Positions 24,488 to 35,036 of a stretch of 64,000 bases of DNA are shown here, in pieces. The notes under the pieces were generated by a model. The model ran no database searches. It saw only the letters and a list, made by a program, of their open reading frames with translations, and was not told the DNA's origin. Every line of letters begins with the position of its first letter. Positions within the stretch are counted from its first letter, which is position 1. Source of the DNA: Daucus carota subsp. sativus (taxonomy: Eukaryota; Streptophyta; Magnoliopsida; Apiales; Apiaceae); assembly GCF_001625215.2 (NCBI RefSeq), contig NC_030386.2, positions 16,214,545 to 16,278,544 of the forward strand. Reading direction: 5' to 3'. The translations under genes and the position numbers were made by a program.

Positions 24488-25541
24488 TTCTCTATCTCAA
24501 ACCTCTATAGTCTTTTCAGACAGACTTAAATCAAACTCATGACATTGTTGAAACCTCGTATCTAAAGCCTGATCAAGATCACAACTCAAAACAACCAGAA
24601 TGAAATACAAAAAACAAGAAACAAATTACAAAAGAAGCAGAACATTTGTAGCTGCAAAAAACACTTAAATTGGCATCTACACAACAAATGATTTTTTTCT
24701 AAATATTGCGAAATATAGAAAAACGAAGATAGAAGAAGATTGACAGCAAAAACGAGAAAACGAGAGTTATATAGTATGAAATTAATTTAGTACAACTACA
24801 ATACTTTAGGTAAGTTTGTTGCTAGTAGAGAAAAAGGATCTTTATTTCTGGTTAAATATGTTGATATCGATAGATTTACTTTGCATGTTCTGCCGAAAGG
24901 AAACTGTAGATTTCTACTCTCTTTTTTTGAATAAACTGATTTCTACTTAATCTAATTGTATAGAAATGGATATATCTAATTATCTATAGCTGTCCATTGA
25001 AGAAAAATTTGGATGAAGACCTCGACGTCATATATAAACAGATATGACTAGAACCGGAGCAACTTAACAAAGGCCAAGAATAGAAGCCTCATCTATTTTA
25101 TTTATTTTTTTGTCGAAAAAATAAATCACTTTTATCAAATAGAACAAAATATAGTCGGGACTTTCGTAAAAAAAAACAATCGAGAAAAACTTTAAACTAT
25201 GGATATAATCAGGTTGGAAAATAAATAACATCCAAAAAATAATTAGTTGTTTTCTGTTTATTTAAAACATAAAATTTAAAATTTTATAAGCTAAAAAATG
25301 AATCAACGATCCAAATTGCACGAACATCCCATAAAGCAGCAACACCACAATTGATCTTATCATACATAAGTAGTTATTAGCCCGATGGTCAGAAACCATA
25401 ATTACATAAATTTAGGTTGGAGTAGCGGCACTCCAGCTATCTCAATGCTGATTGCCGAATATCATCTATAAACATGTCGAAAGTGTAACCCTGATGGATG
25501 AATAATCTTTGACCGTGAAAGGTGACTTCTTGCCATAATTA
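24488..25541. other. Leader and promoter region of the headless myosin gene, then spacer
   Basis: The minus-strand leader lies just above 24487. Beyond it the DNA is AT-rich with no bounded repeat or gene. Confidence 0.4.
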
Positions 25542-25778
25542 CTACCTCCATCCCAAATTAGATGACCCCGTTGACTTTGGGCACGTAACTTTAGGTGCAT
25601 TGACCGTCTACTTCCGAAATATATTTTTTTATTTTTTCTTTTGTAAATAAAAATTTCATATTTAAATATTTATTTACAAAAATAAAATTTTAAAAATAAG
25701 TCATGTAGCTATACGGTCAATGAACCTTAAACTGTGTGCCCAAAGTCAACGGGGCCATCTAATTTGGGATGGAGGGAG
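25542..25778. mobile_element. Stowaway (Tc1/mariner) MITE
   Basis: The terminal inverted repeats are long and nearly perfect: CTACCTCCATCCCAAATTAG on the left, and ATTTGGGATGGAGGGAG at the right end. The inner arms (CCCGTTGACTTTGGGCAC) also pair. It is flanked by the TA target duplication (25540-25541 and 25779-25780). It has no coding capacity. Confidence 0.9.
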
Positions 25779-25780
25779 TA

Positions 25781-27003
25781 TTACCGACTCAAATTTGACG
25801 CAGGTTTTTTAGATCCCAAAAACATCAATAAACTCTTTATCAACAGATCCAGCATCGAATAAATCCAAACATAACTGAACAAAACATAACAAAATACTTC
25901 AGAATTAGAGACATACGAACACCCAGACAATTAGATTTTATTGAAAGAAAATCAACGCAGATGAAAGAAAACAAAAGAATTGGACTTTACACCGGAGAAT
26001 AAACTCTTTTGGAGATTAAAATTGTTTTGTAAAAAAAAAGAACTTGGGAAAGGAAAAGTAAATGCCCTCAGAGGGCTGGGAAAAAATATGATAATTTTGT
26101 AAAGAAAAAAAAATATTCATAAGAAAAAAAATTAGCCGTTTATCTTTTCATTTGTTGACTACTATCAACCAAAAAATCCGAGTTATATAACAGTACCGTT
26201 TGGTGAATGATGATAACATGACAAGGACAACGTGGTCCCGTTAACCATGGAGAAAAGCATTTGGTGGCTGATGGGGGAGAGTTAATCTTCAATTTAGCTA
26301 ATTGTCCGGAGGAAAAATGCCAATTTAGACCAACTCATAGTCCAAATCTTAATAATTAAAGGGAGTTGCTGTTCCGTTGAATTTGGATTTAATGTTTATT
26401 CGTGTTAGAATCATTGACACCGTCTCCGCGTCTTCTTCCATTCGGTTGCATTGCGAAGATTCTCAGTTGTCAGTTTAAATATGTAAACTGGCGGACTGCT
26501 GCAATAAAATATTTGGAAGAAAAGGTTTCCGACACATATTATCGAATATATACTTTTAATCGGTAAGAGAGATATATATTTTAGATTTTCGATTTTAATT
26601 TATTTATATTTGATTATTATTTTTTCTTATTTCCTTTTTTTATTTTTATTTTTTCATATTTAAGAGCATCTCCAACAGCGTTGGTTATAATCGTTGGCTA
26701 AATTGGACTTTTAAGACATTATGTAAAATCTGTTGAACATGTAAGACATTGTACTTCAATGGTATTTGCTATATTGATTGGTTATAATTTAAAAATAGTA
26801 AGTTATTAATATTTTAGTTTGTTAAAATAGAATATATCAGTTCAATATGATAATAAATGATGTTTAATCATCCTGCAGATTTCCTACAGACATGTAGAGG
26901 TTCGACAAATATAGTCATCATAGGAGGTTAACTAAAATTATAGACAACAGATTCATGTGGGTGGAGTGTGATTTTTTTAAGAGGTTGGCTAAATTTTTTA
27001 TAT
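25781..27003. other. AT-rich spacer with a MITE-like fragment
   Basis: At 26663 the motif GAGCATCTCCAACAGCGTTGG begins an apparent Tourist-like end. GTTGGCTAAAT recurs at about 26691 and 26983, but no matching right terminus is present, so it is probably a truncated element. No gene is supported. Confidence 0.4.
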
Positions 27004-27006
27004 TTA

Positions 27007-27378
27007 GAGCATCTTCAAGAGGCTCTCTATTCAAGCTCTTAAGTGAAAAAATAAAGAGCCATGTATAAATTTAAGCTCCAAGAGACTCTTAGAGGCTCTT
27101 CAAAAAGTTAAGAACCCATTCTCTCTCCTCTCTTTTAGGAGTCGCAACTTGGCTCTTAACTTATTTTTATCAATAAAAAATTCTTTCCCTCCAAATCAAC
27201 CCCACTTTTGAATTTGGATCTTTGTTTTAGTGGAGCCCAACATGAATAAAATATGATATATAAAAGAAATATAGAGAGCATTGTTGGAGTTCATGCTCTT
27301 AACTTTGTATTAAATCACTAAAAGCCATATATTTTATAGTATATTTAAGAGCCAATTAGGAGGCTCTTGGAGATGCTC
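27007..27378. mobile_element. Tourist-like (PIF/Harbinger) MITE, directly abutting a second one
   Basis: The ends are GAGCATCTTCAAGAGGCTC and, at the right, GAGGCTCTTGGAGATGCTC, with the duplication TTA at 27004-27006 and 27379-27381. The interior consists of alternating AAGAGCC / GGCTCTT blocks. It resembles the element at 2682-3054. Its right-hand TTA is also the left-hand TTA of the next MITE. Confidence 0.8.
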
Positions 27379-27381
27379 TTA

Positions 27382-27662
27382 GGGGCCGTTTGGCCAAACT
27401 TAAAAAAAGTGATTGTGGCTGTTTGGCGGGGCTTTTAAGCCCCGCTTCTGGACTTTTAAGTTAGAAGCACTTATTTCGTACCGTTTGTGTAAAAAGTCGA
27501 GAAGCACTTATAAAAAGCTACGATTCCTAGCTTTTGTTTCATGACTTCTGCTTTTTTCCCAAACACTTTAATCACTTATAAGTCTTAACTAACTTCTAAC
27601 TTCTACTTCACTTTTTTATTTTAAGCAAGAAGCACTTATTTTAAGCTCATCCAAACGGCCTC
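27382..27662. mobile_element. MITE with GGGGCCGTTTGG ends (TTA target duplication)
   Basis: The left end GGGGCCGTTTGG and right end CCAAACGGCCTC are inverted repeats. TTA flanks both sides (27379-27381 and 27663-27665). The interior repeats AGAAGCACTTAT and CACTTATAAG motifs seen in the common plant 'GGGCCGTTTGG' MITE group. The 3-bp TTA duplication points to PIF/Harbinger, although some families with similar ends are hAT. Confidence 0.7.
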
Positions 27663-27665
27663 TTA

Positions 27666-28179
27666 GTATGCCAACTCACTTTTTAACTAAGGGTTTTGTA
27701 TGGTTAGAGATACTATAATCACTTGTTTGTTTTCCTATCCAATCTCAGTACCGTCAAATATGAAAAATCAGAAAAGTTTTTGGATATGAAACAAGAATCG
27801 GGAAAGAATATATGAAAAAAATAAGGAAATTTATCAAAAATATCATTTTTTTAAAGATTTTTTGCAATTTTATTATTTTTTGAAAATATTTGCAAAATAT
27901 ACTAATTTTTTTAGAAATTTTTGAAGAAATGCGGTGTTCAACTAGATGCAAACAGGGGTTTGTAAGTATGATTACTTCTGGTTGCAAATACAACTGGTTG
28001 AATACATTATTTTTGTAAATATTTTCAAATTTTGATAATTTTGACAAAATTTTTGAAAAGGATGTAATATTTTTATAAGAAAAAATTTATACTCGTGTAT
28101 TTATGAGAAAACCCCCGAAATTTAAAGATCAGATAAACTTGTCCATCACCAAAATTTATAATTTTTGTTAAATGTAAAA

Positions 28180-28214
<35 letters not shown>

Positions 28215-28474
28215 TCATATAAATATTAAAATTTAAATATAATATATGCATATATCAAATGAACCTTTCATTAGATTGTTTTGTATTATAATATAGATTA
28301 ATTATAATGATTTCGGTGTTATATTATTTCAGTTTTATCTTAACCAACATTTTATCGTAAATAAATTAAATTTATACATAATATATGATATGAAAGATGA
28401 AAAGATTTATATATTATAATTTTCAAAATTGTTTCTTTACAAAACTTTATACTTAATAAGAGGCAATATTTTTC
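27666..28474. other. AT-rich spacer
   Basis: Very AT-rich, with a TA dinucleotide run at about 28183-28212. The long minus-strand frame at 27754-28047 is low-complexity and unsupported. Confidence 0.4.
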
Positions 28475-29023
28475 GGGTTAATTATCTAGTTGATCACTGA
28501 AGTGGGCTTGATGTATCAATTTGGTCACTGAACTCAAAACGGTGTCAAAATAGTCACTGAAGTGGCCATAAATATCAAACTGGTACCTTGAAATATAAGT
28601 TCAAGCAGTAAAAATATTATTTATAAAGTTTTACACATTATTTTTGAATGTTACAAAAACCAAGTAAAAGATTATGATTTCTAATATTTATGATAATATA
28701 TTTAGATTTTATCAAGTTTATTTTTTATTTATATTTAATTAAAACAAAAAAATAACTATATAATAAAATATAAATAATAAATAAACTTGATAAAATATAA
28801 ATATATTATTATAATTATTAGAAGTCATAACTTTTTAGTTGGTTGTGTTAACAATTAATAATAATGTGTAAAACTTTATAAATAATATTTTTACTACTTG
28901 AACTTATATTTCAAGGTACTTGTTTGATATTTATGGTGATTTTAGTGATCATCTTGATACCGTTTTGAGTTCAGTGACCAACTTGATACATTAAGCCCAC
29001 TGATCAAACTTGATAATTAACCC
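28475..29023. mobile_element. Mutator-like (MULE) foldback MITE, complete
   Basis: The arms are very long inverted repeats, starting GGGTTAATTATC and ending GATAATTAACCC. Matching inner blocks continue well inward (TCACTGAACTCAAAACGG against CCGTTTTGAGTTCAGTGA; TTGAAATATAAGTTCAAG against CTTGAACTTATATTTCAA). The target duplication AATATTTTTC, 10 bp, is perfect (28465-28474 and 29024-29033). A 9-11 bp duplication with long arms is typical of MULEs. It is 549 bases with no coding capacity. Confidence 0.85.
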
Positions 29024-29033
29024 AATATTTTTC

Positions 29034-29518
29034 TGAAAAAAGAAGAATTTCTCAATTTTCGGAAAAAATCTGCTTTCCTTGTTTCATGACGGAAATCAAA
29101 GAATAAAATAATCTCCATTTAGCGACGGGATAGACTTTGAAACCGACCTCAAATTTAATGAAGAAAATAACACTAACCAACTTCGAAGTGAAGCGATACA
29201 CCTTAACTTCGATAGTGCCGTAGTGGCATGCGAAATGATTGATCCAACAAGATTTGGGACAAGGTGGAAAAAAAAAAGCTACTTTAATAAAAAGCAGAAA
29301 AGTGTGCAAAACTGATGGGAGAGATGGGTGGTGTGAAAGAGTTGAGTAAGAGTGTCAGTGTTAACCTTTAAAACACCGAGCTTGTTCACTTGTTCTTGTA
29401 TATACTAATTTTCCATCCATATTCCATGTGCCACTCTTCCTCTTTTCCTTGCGGAGGATTATTGTGCAGTGTGCATGGTGGATAATGGACAATTGGACAT
29501 GTTCTTTCTCCGGTCTAA
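29034..29518. other. Gene-free spacer
   Basis: No gene or repeat that I can support. Confidence 0.4.
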
Positions 29519-30306
29519 AGGCAAATCCAACGGTGGCCTTTCAAATTTGGGCCGCTTTCGATCTAAATCTTTCCAACAGTGACTTAAATCTTAGTCCAAA
29601 TTTAGGCCGATAAACAGTAGCGGTCTAAATTTAGGCCAGCACTATTCACCTACCTAAATCTTTTTAATAATATAATAATAATTTTTTTATCTTTTGTATA
29701 TTTGATTAATTAAATGATTATATGTTAACATAATTATTAAATAGTTAGAAATTATATTTAATATATTTTACTGAAATAATTATATATATATAATATAGGT
29801 ATATATATATATATTATGAAATAAAAAATTAAACAGTCTTAGAATAATTCAAATTAACAATACATTAATCATAAGATAAAGATTACATTCGGTAAGATAT
29901 AGATTATATTCGATAAAGATGAAAATAATCGATTTCAACAATTTCTTGGACGACATCGAAAAATAAAAACCTTATATTACAATCGAGATGCATTAACTAA
30001 GTATTTGTGAGAACATTATATTAATTCGGAGTAGGATTGAATCTTTGTAATTTTTATTTTAATTATTTTAATGAATTTATTAAGTTTAATATTAATATGA
30101 AATTTTATATTATTGTTAAAAGATTAAAATAATAATATAAAGATATATAGTTAGAAGAATAAAATATTGATATATGAATTTAGACCAAAATTTAGGCTAA
30201 ACTGTTGGAATGGATAGATAATTCAGTCTAAATTTGGACAAAGATTTAGGCCAAAAACTAATTCCAAGATTTAGGCTGAAAACTGGTTCCACTGTTGGAG
30301 ATGACC
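29519..30306. mobile_element. Probable PIF/Harbinger-like MITE
   Basis: The left end GGCAAATCCAACGGTGG faces the right end CCACTGTTGGAGATGACC, with TAA on both sides (29516-29518 and 30307-30309). Inner blocks such as CTAAATTTAGGCC are mirrored at both ends. The middle is AT-rich. The ends are diverged, so the boundaries are less certain than those of the neighbouring MITEs. Confidence 0.6.
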
Positions 30307-30501
30307 TAAACAATGAGAATGTCTCCCTTTCTCATATATAGTTGATATATTATTATATCTGTTTTTCTAATGTGTCCGTGAGTACATGCTAAGTACTAAA
30401 AATTATAAATTTGATTCATTTTGATTGGCTCTTATTTGTTAATAATTGTGGACCCCCTACAAATACAACAGCCACACCCATCAAAATATCTCAAACTTAT
30501 A

Positions 30502-30752
30502 CTCCCTCTGTCCCATTTAATTGTATACGGTTTTTTTCAACTGCTCGACACGCATTTCAATGCTCTTATAAAATATAGTTCCGTAACTTATTTTTAAGAT
30601 TTTCATTTTCTGAATAAAAATATAACATCCAAACTATAATTCAGAAAATGAAAATTTTAAAAATAAATTACACAACTACACTTTAGAAGAGCATTAAAGT
30701 CCGTGTCGCGTCCCCGTCCCCCAATGTATACTACTTAGGGGGACGGAGCGAG
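30502..30752. mobile_element. Stowaway MITE, same family as 55347-55596
   Basis: The left end is CTCCCTCTGTCCCATTTAAT and the right end is GGGGGACGGAGCGAG, flanked by TA. Interior blocks such as AACTGCTCGACACGCATTTC and the CCGTGTCGCGTCCCCGTC region are shared with the copy at 55347-55596. Confidence 0.8.
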
Positions 30753-30928
30753 TAGAATTTAGTATTGAGCATGTGCCACAGGCACACACCATACAAAGCC
30801 TAATGTATTGATTTTATAATTAGGTTATTGCAATTTTCATATTTTTTTATCTATTGAATTTCTAATTTTACAATGAGGTAAAATATAAATCAGCCTTTAC
30901 TGGATCCAGTTATTGTAATTCTAACTCG

Positions 30929-32588
30929 TTTTTTTTTTTTTGAAATTAACTGATGCATTTCATTCAAAGCGAAATATCATAAGAAAGGGCCTCCAACAAA
31001 CACATAGGAGGAGACGTGAAAACATTATAGGAATTTGCTAAACAAGGGATTTTAGCCACCTCATGTGCTACCCTGTTTGCATTTTTCCGGATAAAACTAA
31101 CTGAAATCTTAGGCAAACTCGTGAGGAGCTGCCGACAACTCTCAACAATATCACCAATCTCTAAATAATTCAGACTATGGCCTTGAATAGCTTTGATCGC
31201 AAGTTGAGAATCCGATTCCACTATGACTTCATCATTGTGCCTGTGCATATCTTTGAGCCATGACAGAGCTTCACGCACGCCTAGCGCTTCTGCTTCACTA
31301 ACAGGAACCTCCCCCCAGAATCTACAGTTCTTTGCTTCTATAAAAGTACCTGTACTATCTCTTAGAACCATTCCAACAGCAAAGGTCTTCGTGCCTGGAT
31401 AAACAGAGGCATCAACATTCACTTTAAATACTCCAGCTGCAGGTAACTTCCACCTTGAAATCGTTGATCGACTTGCATGTGTAACAGTTACATTCTCTTG
31501 GGTACTACTCTCCTGTTTCTTCCTCGCTCGAGTCCATTCCGAGAGCATACGAAAGCTGCTGTCCATAGCAAAACTCGGAGTAACTACCTTTCCCTCCCAT
31601 ACCTTCTTGTTCCTCCAGTGCCATATACCCCATAACACCACACATATTTTCACCTTTTCTTCATTTGTTGTCGTGCTAAGTTTCTGAATCAACCACTCTG
31701 GAGCAAACTCCGTTTGAGACCAGTCATACGTTAAGCCAATATGATTCCAACAGCCAACAGCAAAACTGCAATCATAAAATAGATGTAGCATATGTTCAAT
31801 GTCAGTGGTACACATAGGACAAGTAATGGGAATTCTCACTCCTTTAGAACTCAGTCGTCTCCGAACTGGAACTGCATTTCGACAAAAACGCCATACAAAG
31901 ACTTTAACCTTGGGGGGTAATTTAAGATGCCAGATATTTTTCCATCCTGTACAGTGAGGCACTGTCGTACTACCAAAGTGAGAATTATACCATAAGTGGT
32001 ATGCATGTTTCGCAGTGTACAGACCATTTGTCGAATTTGCCCACACCACTCTATCAGTCATCATACGTTGGGGAACAGGAACTTTTAATATCTCATCTGC
32101 ATCTTCTTTGAGAAAATTTCTTTGGATTAACTCTATATTCCATTTTTCCTCTCCTGGCAAAAGCAAACTAGACACTTTTTCAGTCCGTCCCACATACAAC
32201 TGATTTTGCTCCACCTTAAAATTAGCTTTGTTTCTCAACCATGGATCTTGAGTAGCGACAATATCATTTCCATTACCCAGTACCCATCTGAAACCACTTT
32301 TGAGTTCCTCCTTTGCAGTCCATATCCCTTGCCATATAAAACTTGATCCCTGGCCTTTATTTGCCTTTAAGACATGATCATGCGGGAAATATCTCCCTTT
32401 AAACACTCTTGACACCAGTGATTGTGGATTTTGCATAAAATTCCAAATATGCTTGCCAAGTAAAGCGATATTGTACCCATGTAAATTTCGAAAACCCAAG
32501 CCACCTCTACTCTTTGCATAACTCATATTATTCCAGGAAAGCCAATTGATACCCTTCTGATCCTCTCCTCTACCTGTTCGCCACCAAT
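30929..32588 (-). mobile_element. 5'-truncated L1-type LINE with 3' poly(A)
   Basis: A 13-base T run at 30929-30941 is the poly(A) tail of a minus-strand insertion. A long target duplication surrounds the element: AGTTATTGTAATTCTAACTCG ending at 30928, and a copy carrying two extra bases (GTTATTGTACA, then ATTCTAACTCG) at 32590-32611. Only the 3' third of ORF2 is present, as usual for target-primed reverse transcription that stopped early. The open frame and the intact duplication suggest a fairly recent insertion. Confidence 0.85.
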
Positions 32589-32679
32589 AGTTATTGTACA
32601 ATTCTAACTCGTTTTTAGAATGTGCACAATAATGGAGCCCTCGATGAAGGAATCGATGCCCTTCTCCTATAATTTGCAA
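30964..32679 (-). CDS. LINE ORF2 C-terminal part: zinc-binding region and RNase H
   Basis: A 571-residue open frame. About residues 1-28 are read from flanking host DNA, so the listed ATG is not a real LINE start. LINE sequence begins near the YWWRTGRGEDQKGINWLSW motif, the end of the reverse-transcriptase region. A reverse-transcriptase zinc-binding domain (zf-RVT, PF13966 type) covers about 220-310 with CPMCTTDIEHMLHLFYDC. An RNase H domain (PF13456 type) covers about 418-550: VNVDASVYPG (first Asp), EAEALGVREAL (Glu), VESDSQLAIKAIQG (Asp), then the RVAHEVAK end. The endonuclease and most of the reverse transcriptase are missing, so the element cannot move alone. This plant L1 group carries an acquired RNase H. 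There is no stop inside the frame. Confidence 0.85.
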   Translation of the reverse strand: MQIIGEGHRFLHRGLHYCAHSKNELELYNNYWWRTGRGEDQKGINWLSWNNMSYAKSRGGLGFRNLHGYNIALLGKHIWNFMQNPQSLVSRVFKGRYFPHDHVLKANKGQGSSFIWQGIWTAKEELKSGFRWVLGNGNDIVATQDPWLRNKANFKVEQNQLYVGRTEKVSSLLLPGEEKWNIELIQRNFLKEDADEILKVPVPQRMMTDRVVWANSTNGLYTAKHAYHLWYNSHFGSTTVPHCTGWKNIWHLKLPPKVKVFVWRFCRNAVPVRRRLSSKGVRIPITCPMCTTDIEHMLHLFYDCSFAVGCWNHIGLTYDWSQTEFAPEWLIQKLSTTTNEEKVKICVVLWGIWHWRNKKVWEGKVVTPSFAMDSSFRMLSEWTRARKKQESSTQENVTVTHASRSTISRWKLPAAGVFKVNVDASVYPGTKTFAVGMVLRDSTGTFIEAKNCRFWGEVPVSEAEALGVREALSWLKDMHRHNDEVIVESDSQLAIKAIQGHSLNYLEIGDIVESCRQLLTSLPKISVSFIRKNANRVAHEVAKIPCLANSYNVFTSPPMCLLEALSYDISL

Positions 32680-33834
32680 TTATATCTTGAGAGAGTGATG
32701 TGATCCCATTTTATGGGCTGTCTTGTTGTGACTTTGCATGCTCTGCCTGTTATTTGGTGAATGTCCCCTCGTGTCACACGTATTTATTTCATTTAACCAT
32801 GGAAGCTGGTTCATGGTATTTTCGGTGATGTTCAAGTTTGACAAAGAAGTTATATCATTTACAATTTTACATGGTCTATCATTGCTAGGTAATCAAAAAA
32901 TAATCTCAAATAATAATGAGACATTATATATATGTCAATATTCTGATCAGAATTTTTCACTTGTACCACACATCATTTGATAAAAAAATTTGATAGAAAA
33001 TTTTGACGTGCGTAGCATTATCCATCCGCTATTTATAGTGAATACAAATATTACATATAAATAAATTAATTAATCAAACTATCCTTCAATGACAACAAAT
33101 ATCACCGTAATTAACATTCTAACTATATAATGAAATTTTACACCAAATAAAAAAACTCTAAACTCTGTCAATGATCAATTAATTAATAGAACGGTTCATC
33201 AATCTAAAAAAATCCTAATAAGAGTCGATCTCCTCTCTCTCTCACATTTCTCTCTTCGTCCACCGCCTCTTCTCTCCCCCTACTCACCCTTCATACCCTC
33301 GATCTAAATGAGCATGGTCACCGTAAGAGACCTATATTCTCTTGTTTTTTTTTTCTTCAAAAAATTTCAATAATCTTCATCTTTTGGGTGAGATTTTTGA
33401 TTCTTGTATCCATTCTTTTGGGTGTTTTATGTCTCTCCTTTTGGAGTGATTTATGTCTCTTCTTTTGGAGTGGCTGGTGTGTTTCAATATGTTTATGTGT
33501 GTCTTATTTTATTATTTTGGTCCGTTGATAATGATTCAATTGGTGTAATGGGAGATCTGAAAAACCCGTTTTGAATCTGACATGATGGTGATTATCATCG
33601 GTGTTTTATGTGCACGGGTCAATTGTGACGTTACTATTTTCAGGATTGCTGGTGTCGATTGGATTGCTGGGGAAACCTTTGTAATCATTTGATTGTGAAG
33701 AATATTTATATTCTGTTTGTTAAGCAATCTGAAAATAAAATGATTAGTTATTTAGGTCATTTTAGTTTTCAATTAGGTTGTATTATTAGTTCGGGGATTT
33801 GTTCGTATTTCAATTTTTTAATGAATGTTGAAGT
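32612..33834. other. Spacer with a pyrimidine-rich tract
   Basis: A CT-rich stretch at about 33224-33300 is followed by a run of repeated CTTTTGGGTG / CTTTTGGAGTG phrases (33380-33475). It looks like a leader or the 5' region of a transposon, possibly belonging to the LINE fragment that follows, but I cannot show a link. No gene is supported. Confidence 0.35.
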
Positions 33835-34546
33835 TGGTAGTGGGGAAGCTCAGACAGCTTTTAAGCAGTGAATGACATTTGTAATTCAGAGATATGGGAG
33901 CGACGAGATAGCTAAAATCTGTATGATCTGCTGAAAATTGTGGCAGAATAGAAACGATATTGTATGGAATCAAAGAAGTGTAGAACCTTTTGAAATGGTG
34001 CAATCAGCAGAACTAGTTCTTAATCAGTGGGAGCGACCATCGGAAGGTATGATTAAGATAAATACTGATGGAGCCTTATTCGAATATTCTAACACTTATT
34101 ATTCCATGATAGTGAGAAACCATACAGGTGACTTAATAGAAGCAAAAGCAAGTTGTAAACAGGGAACAGTGAACCCAGAAATGGCCGAATTGATGGGTAT
34201 AAGGGAAGCTCTTATTTGGCTTAAAGACAAAGATTACACGGGTGCAATTGTGGAAACAGAATGTCTGGTCATGGTTCAGGCAATGAGGAGCTCGACAACA
34301 ACTCTTTCATACCTGGGAAGAGTGATAAATGAATGCAAATCTTCATTGGTTTCATTAAAACATCGTAATGTTACTTTAAAATTTGTGAAGCATTCTGCGA
34401 ACAAAGTTGCTCACTATATAGCGAGAAACTCTAGTTCTATAACTGATCGTAGGTGGATAGGTGATAATACTGCTCCAATCTTTTATCATGTAATGTTGGA
34501 TGATTTAAAATTTTAATACAAGTTTTCTTTTATGGCAAAAAAAAAA
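33835..34546 (+). mobile_element. Second L1-type LINE fragment (RNase H end), damaged
   Basis: The frame 33938-34516 encodes a LINE RNase H domain: INTDGALFEY, then EMAELMGIREALIWLKDK, VETECLVMVQAM and KHSANKVAHYIAR. Reading further 5' in the same frame gives LINE-like protein (GSDEIAKICMIC, then KLWQNRNDIVWN). It is interrupted by two TGA codons at 33869-33871 and near 33931, each where the family has Trp. A 10-base A run at 34537-34546 is the poly(A) tail. It is related to the LINE at 30929-32588 but older and on the opposite strand. The 5' limit and target duplication were not found. Confidence 0.75.
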
Positions 34547-35036
34547 TACAATTATTTTTAAAAAATTCAACACTTTACATCGACACCTACAAACCTTTGC
34601 TCCAATTCAAACTTCAACTATAAAATGATTAATTTTAAATCTATTAATTTCAAATATACTTTTAAATATACAAATATTTTTTACATAAATAATTTTTCAA
34701 TATCCACTAATTATATATAAATTTCTCTGAATATTGTATCTTTGATAAATTCTATTAATAAAAGTATCTTCGTTTTTACAAAAAAAAATAAAATTAAATA
34801 CAGTCCGGCAAGCATTATTAGCAGAAGCATAAAGCTTTACTCAAAAAAAAAAAAAAGCAGAAGAATAAAGCTGAATGGAATTTGGGCTTGAATTTTGTTC
34901 CGGAGGTGGGCTTGAGCCTCCCGGTCTACACATTCGAGTTGGACCAAAATCCAGATAACAGATTTATTAGGGTTTTGGACACTTTTGGTTGCAATAAGTC
35001 TTTAATTATAATCCTGTTTTATATGTGTATTTGGGA
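34547..35036 (+). promoter_or_regulatory. Spacer and leader of the small basic protein gene
   Basis: AT-rich up to about 34850, with an A run near 34841-34855. The final stretch before the start codon at 35037 is presumably promoter and leader. No TATA box is obvious. Confidence 0.35.
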
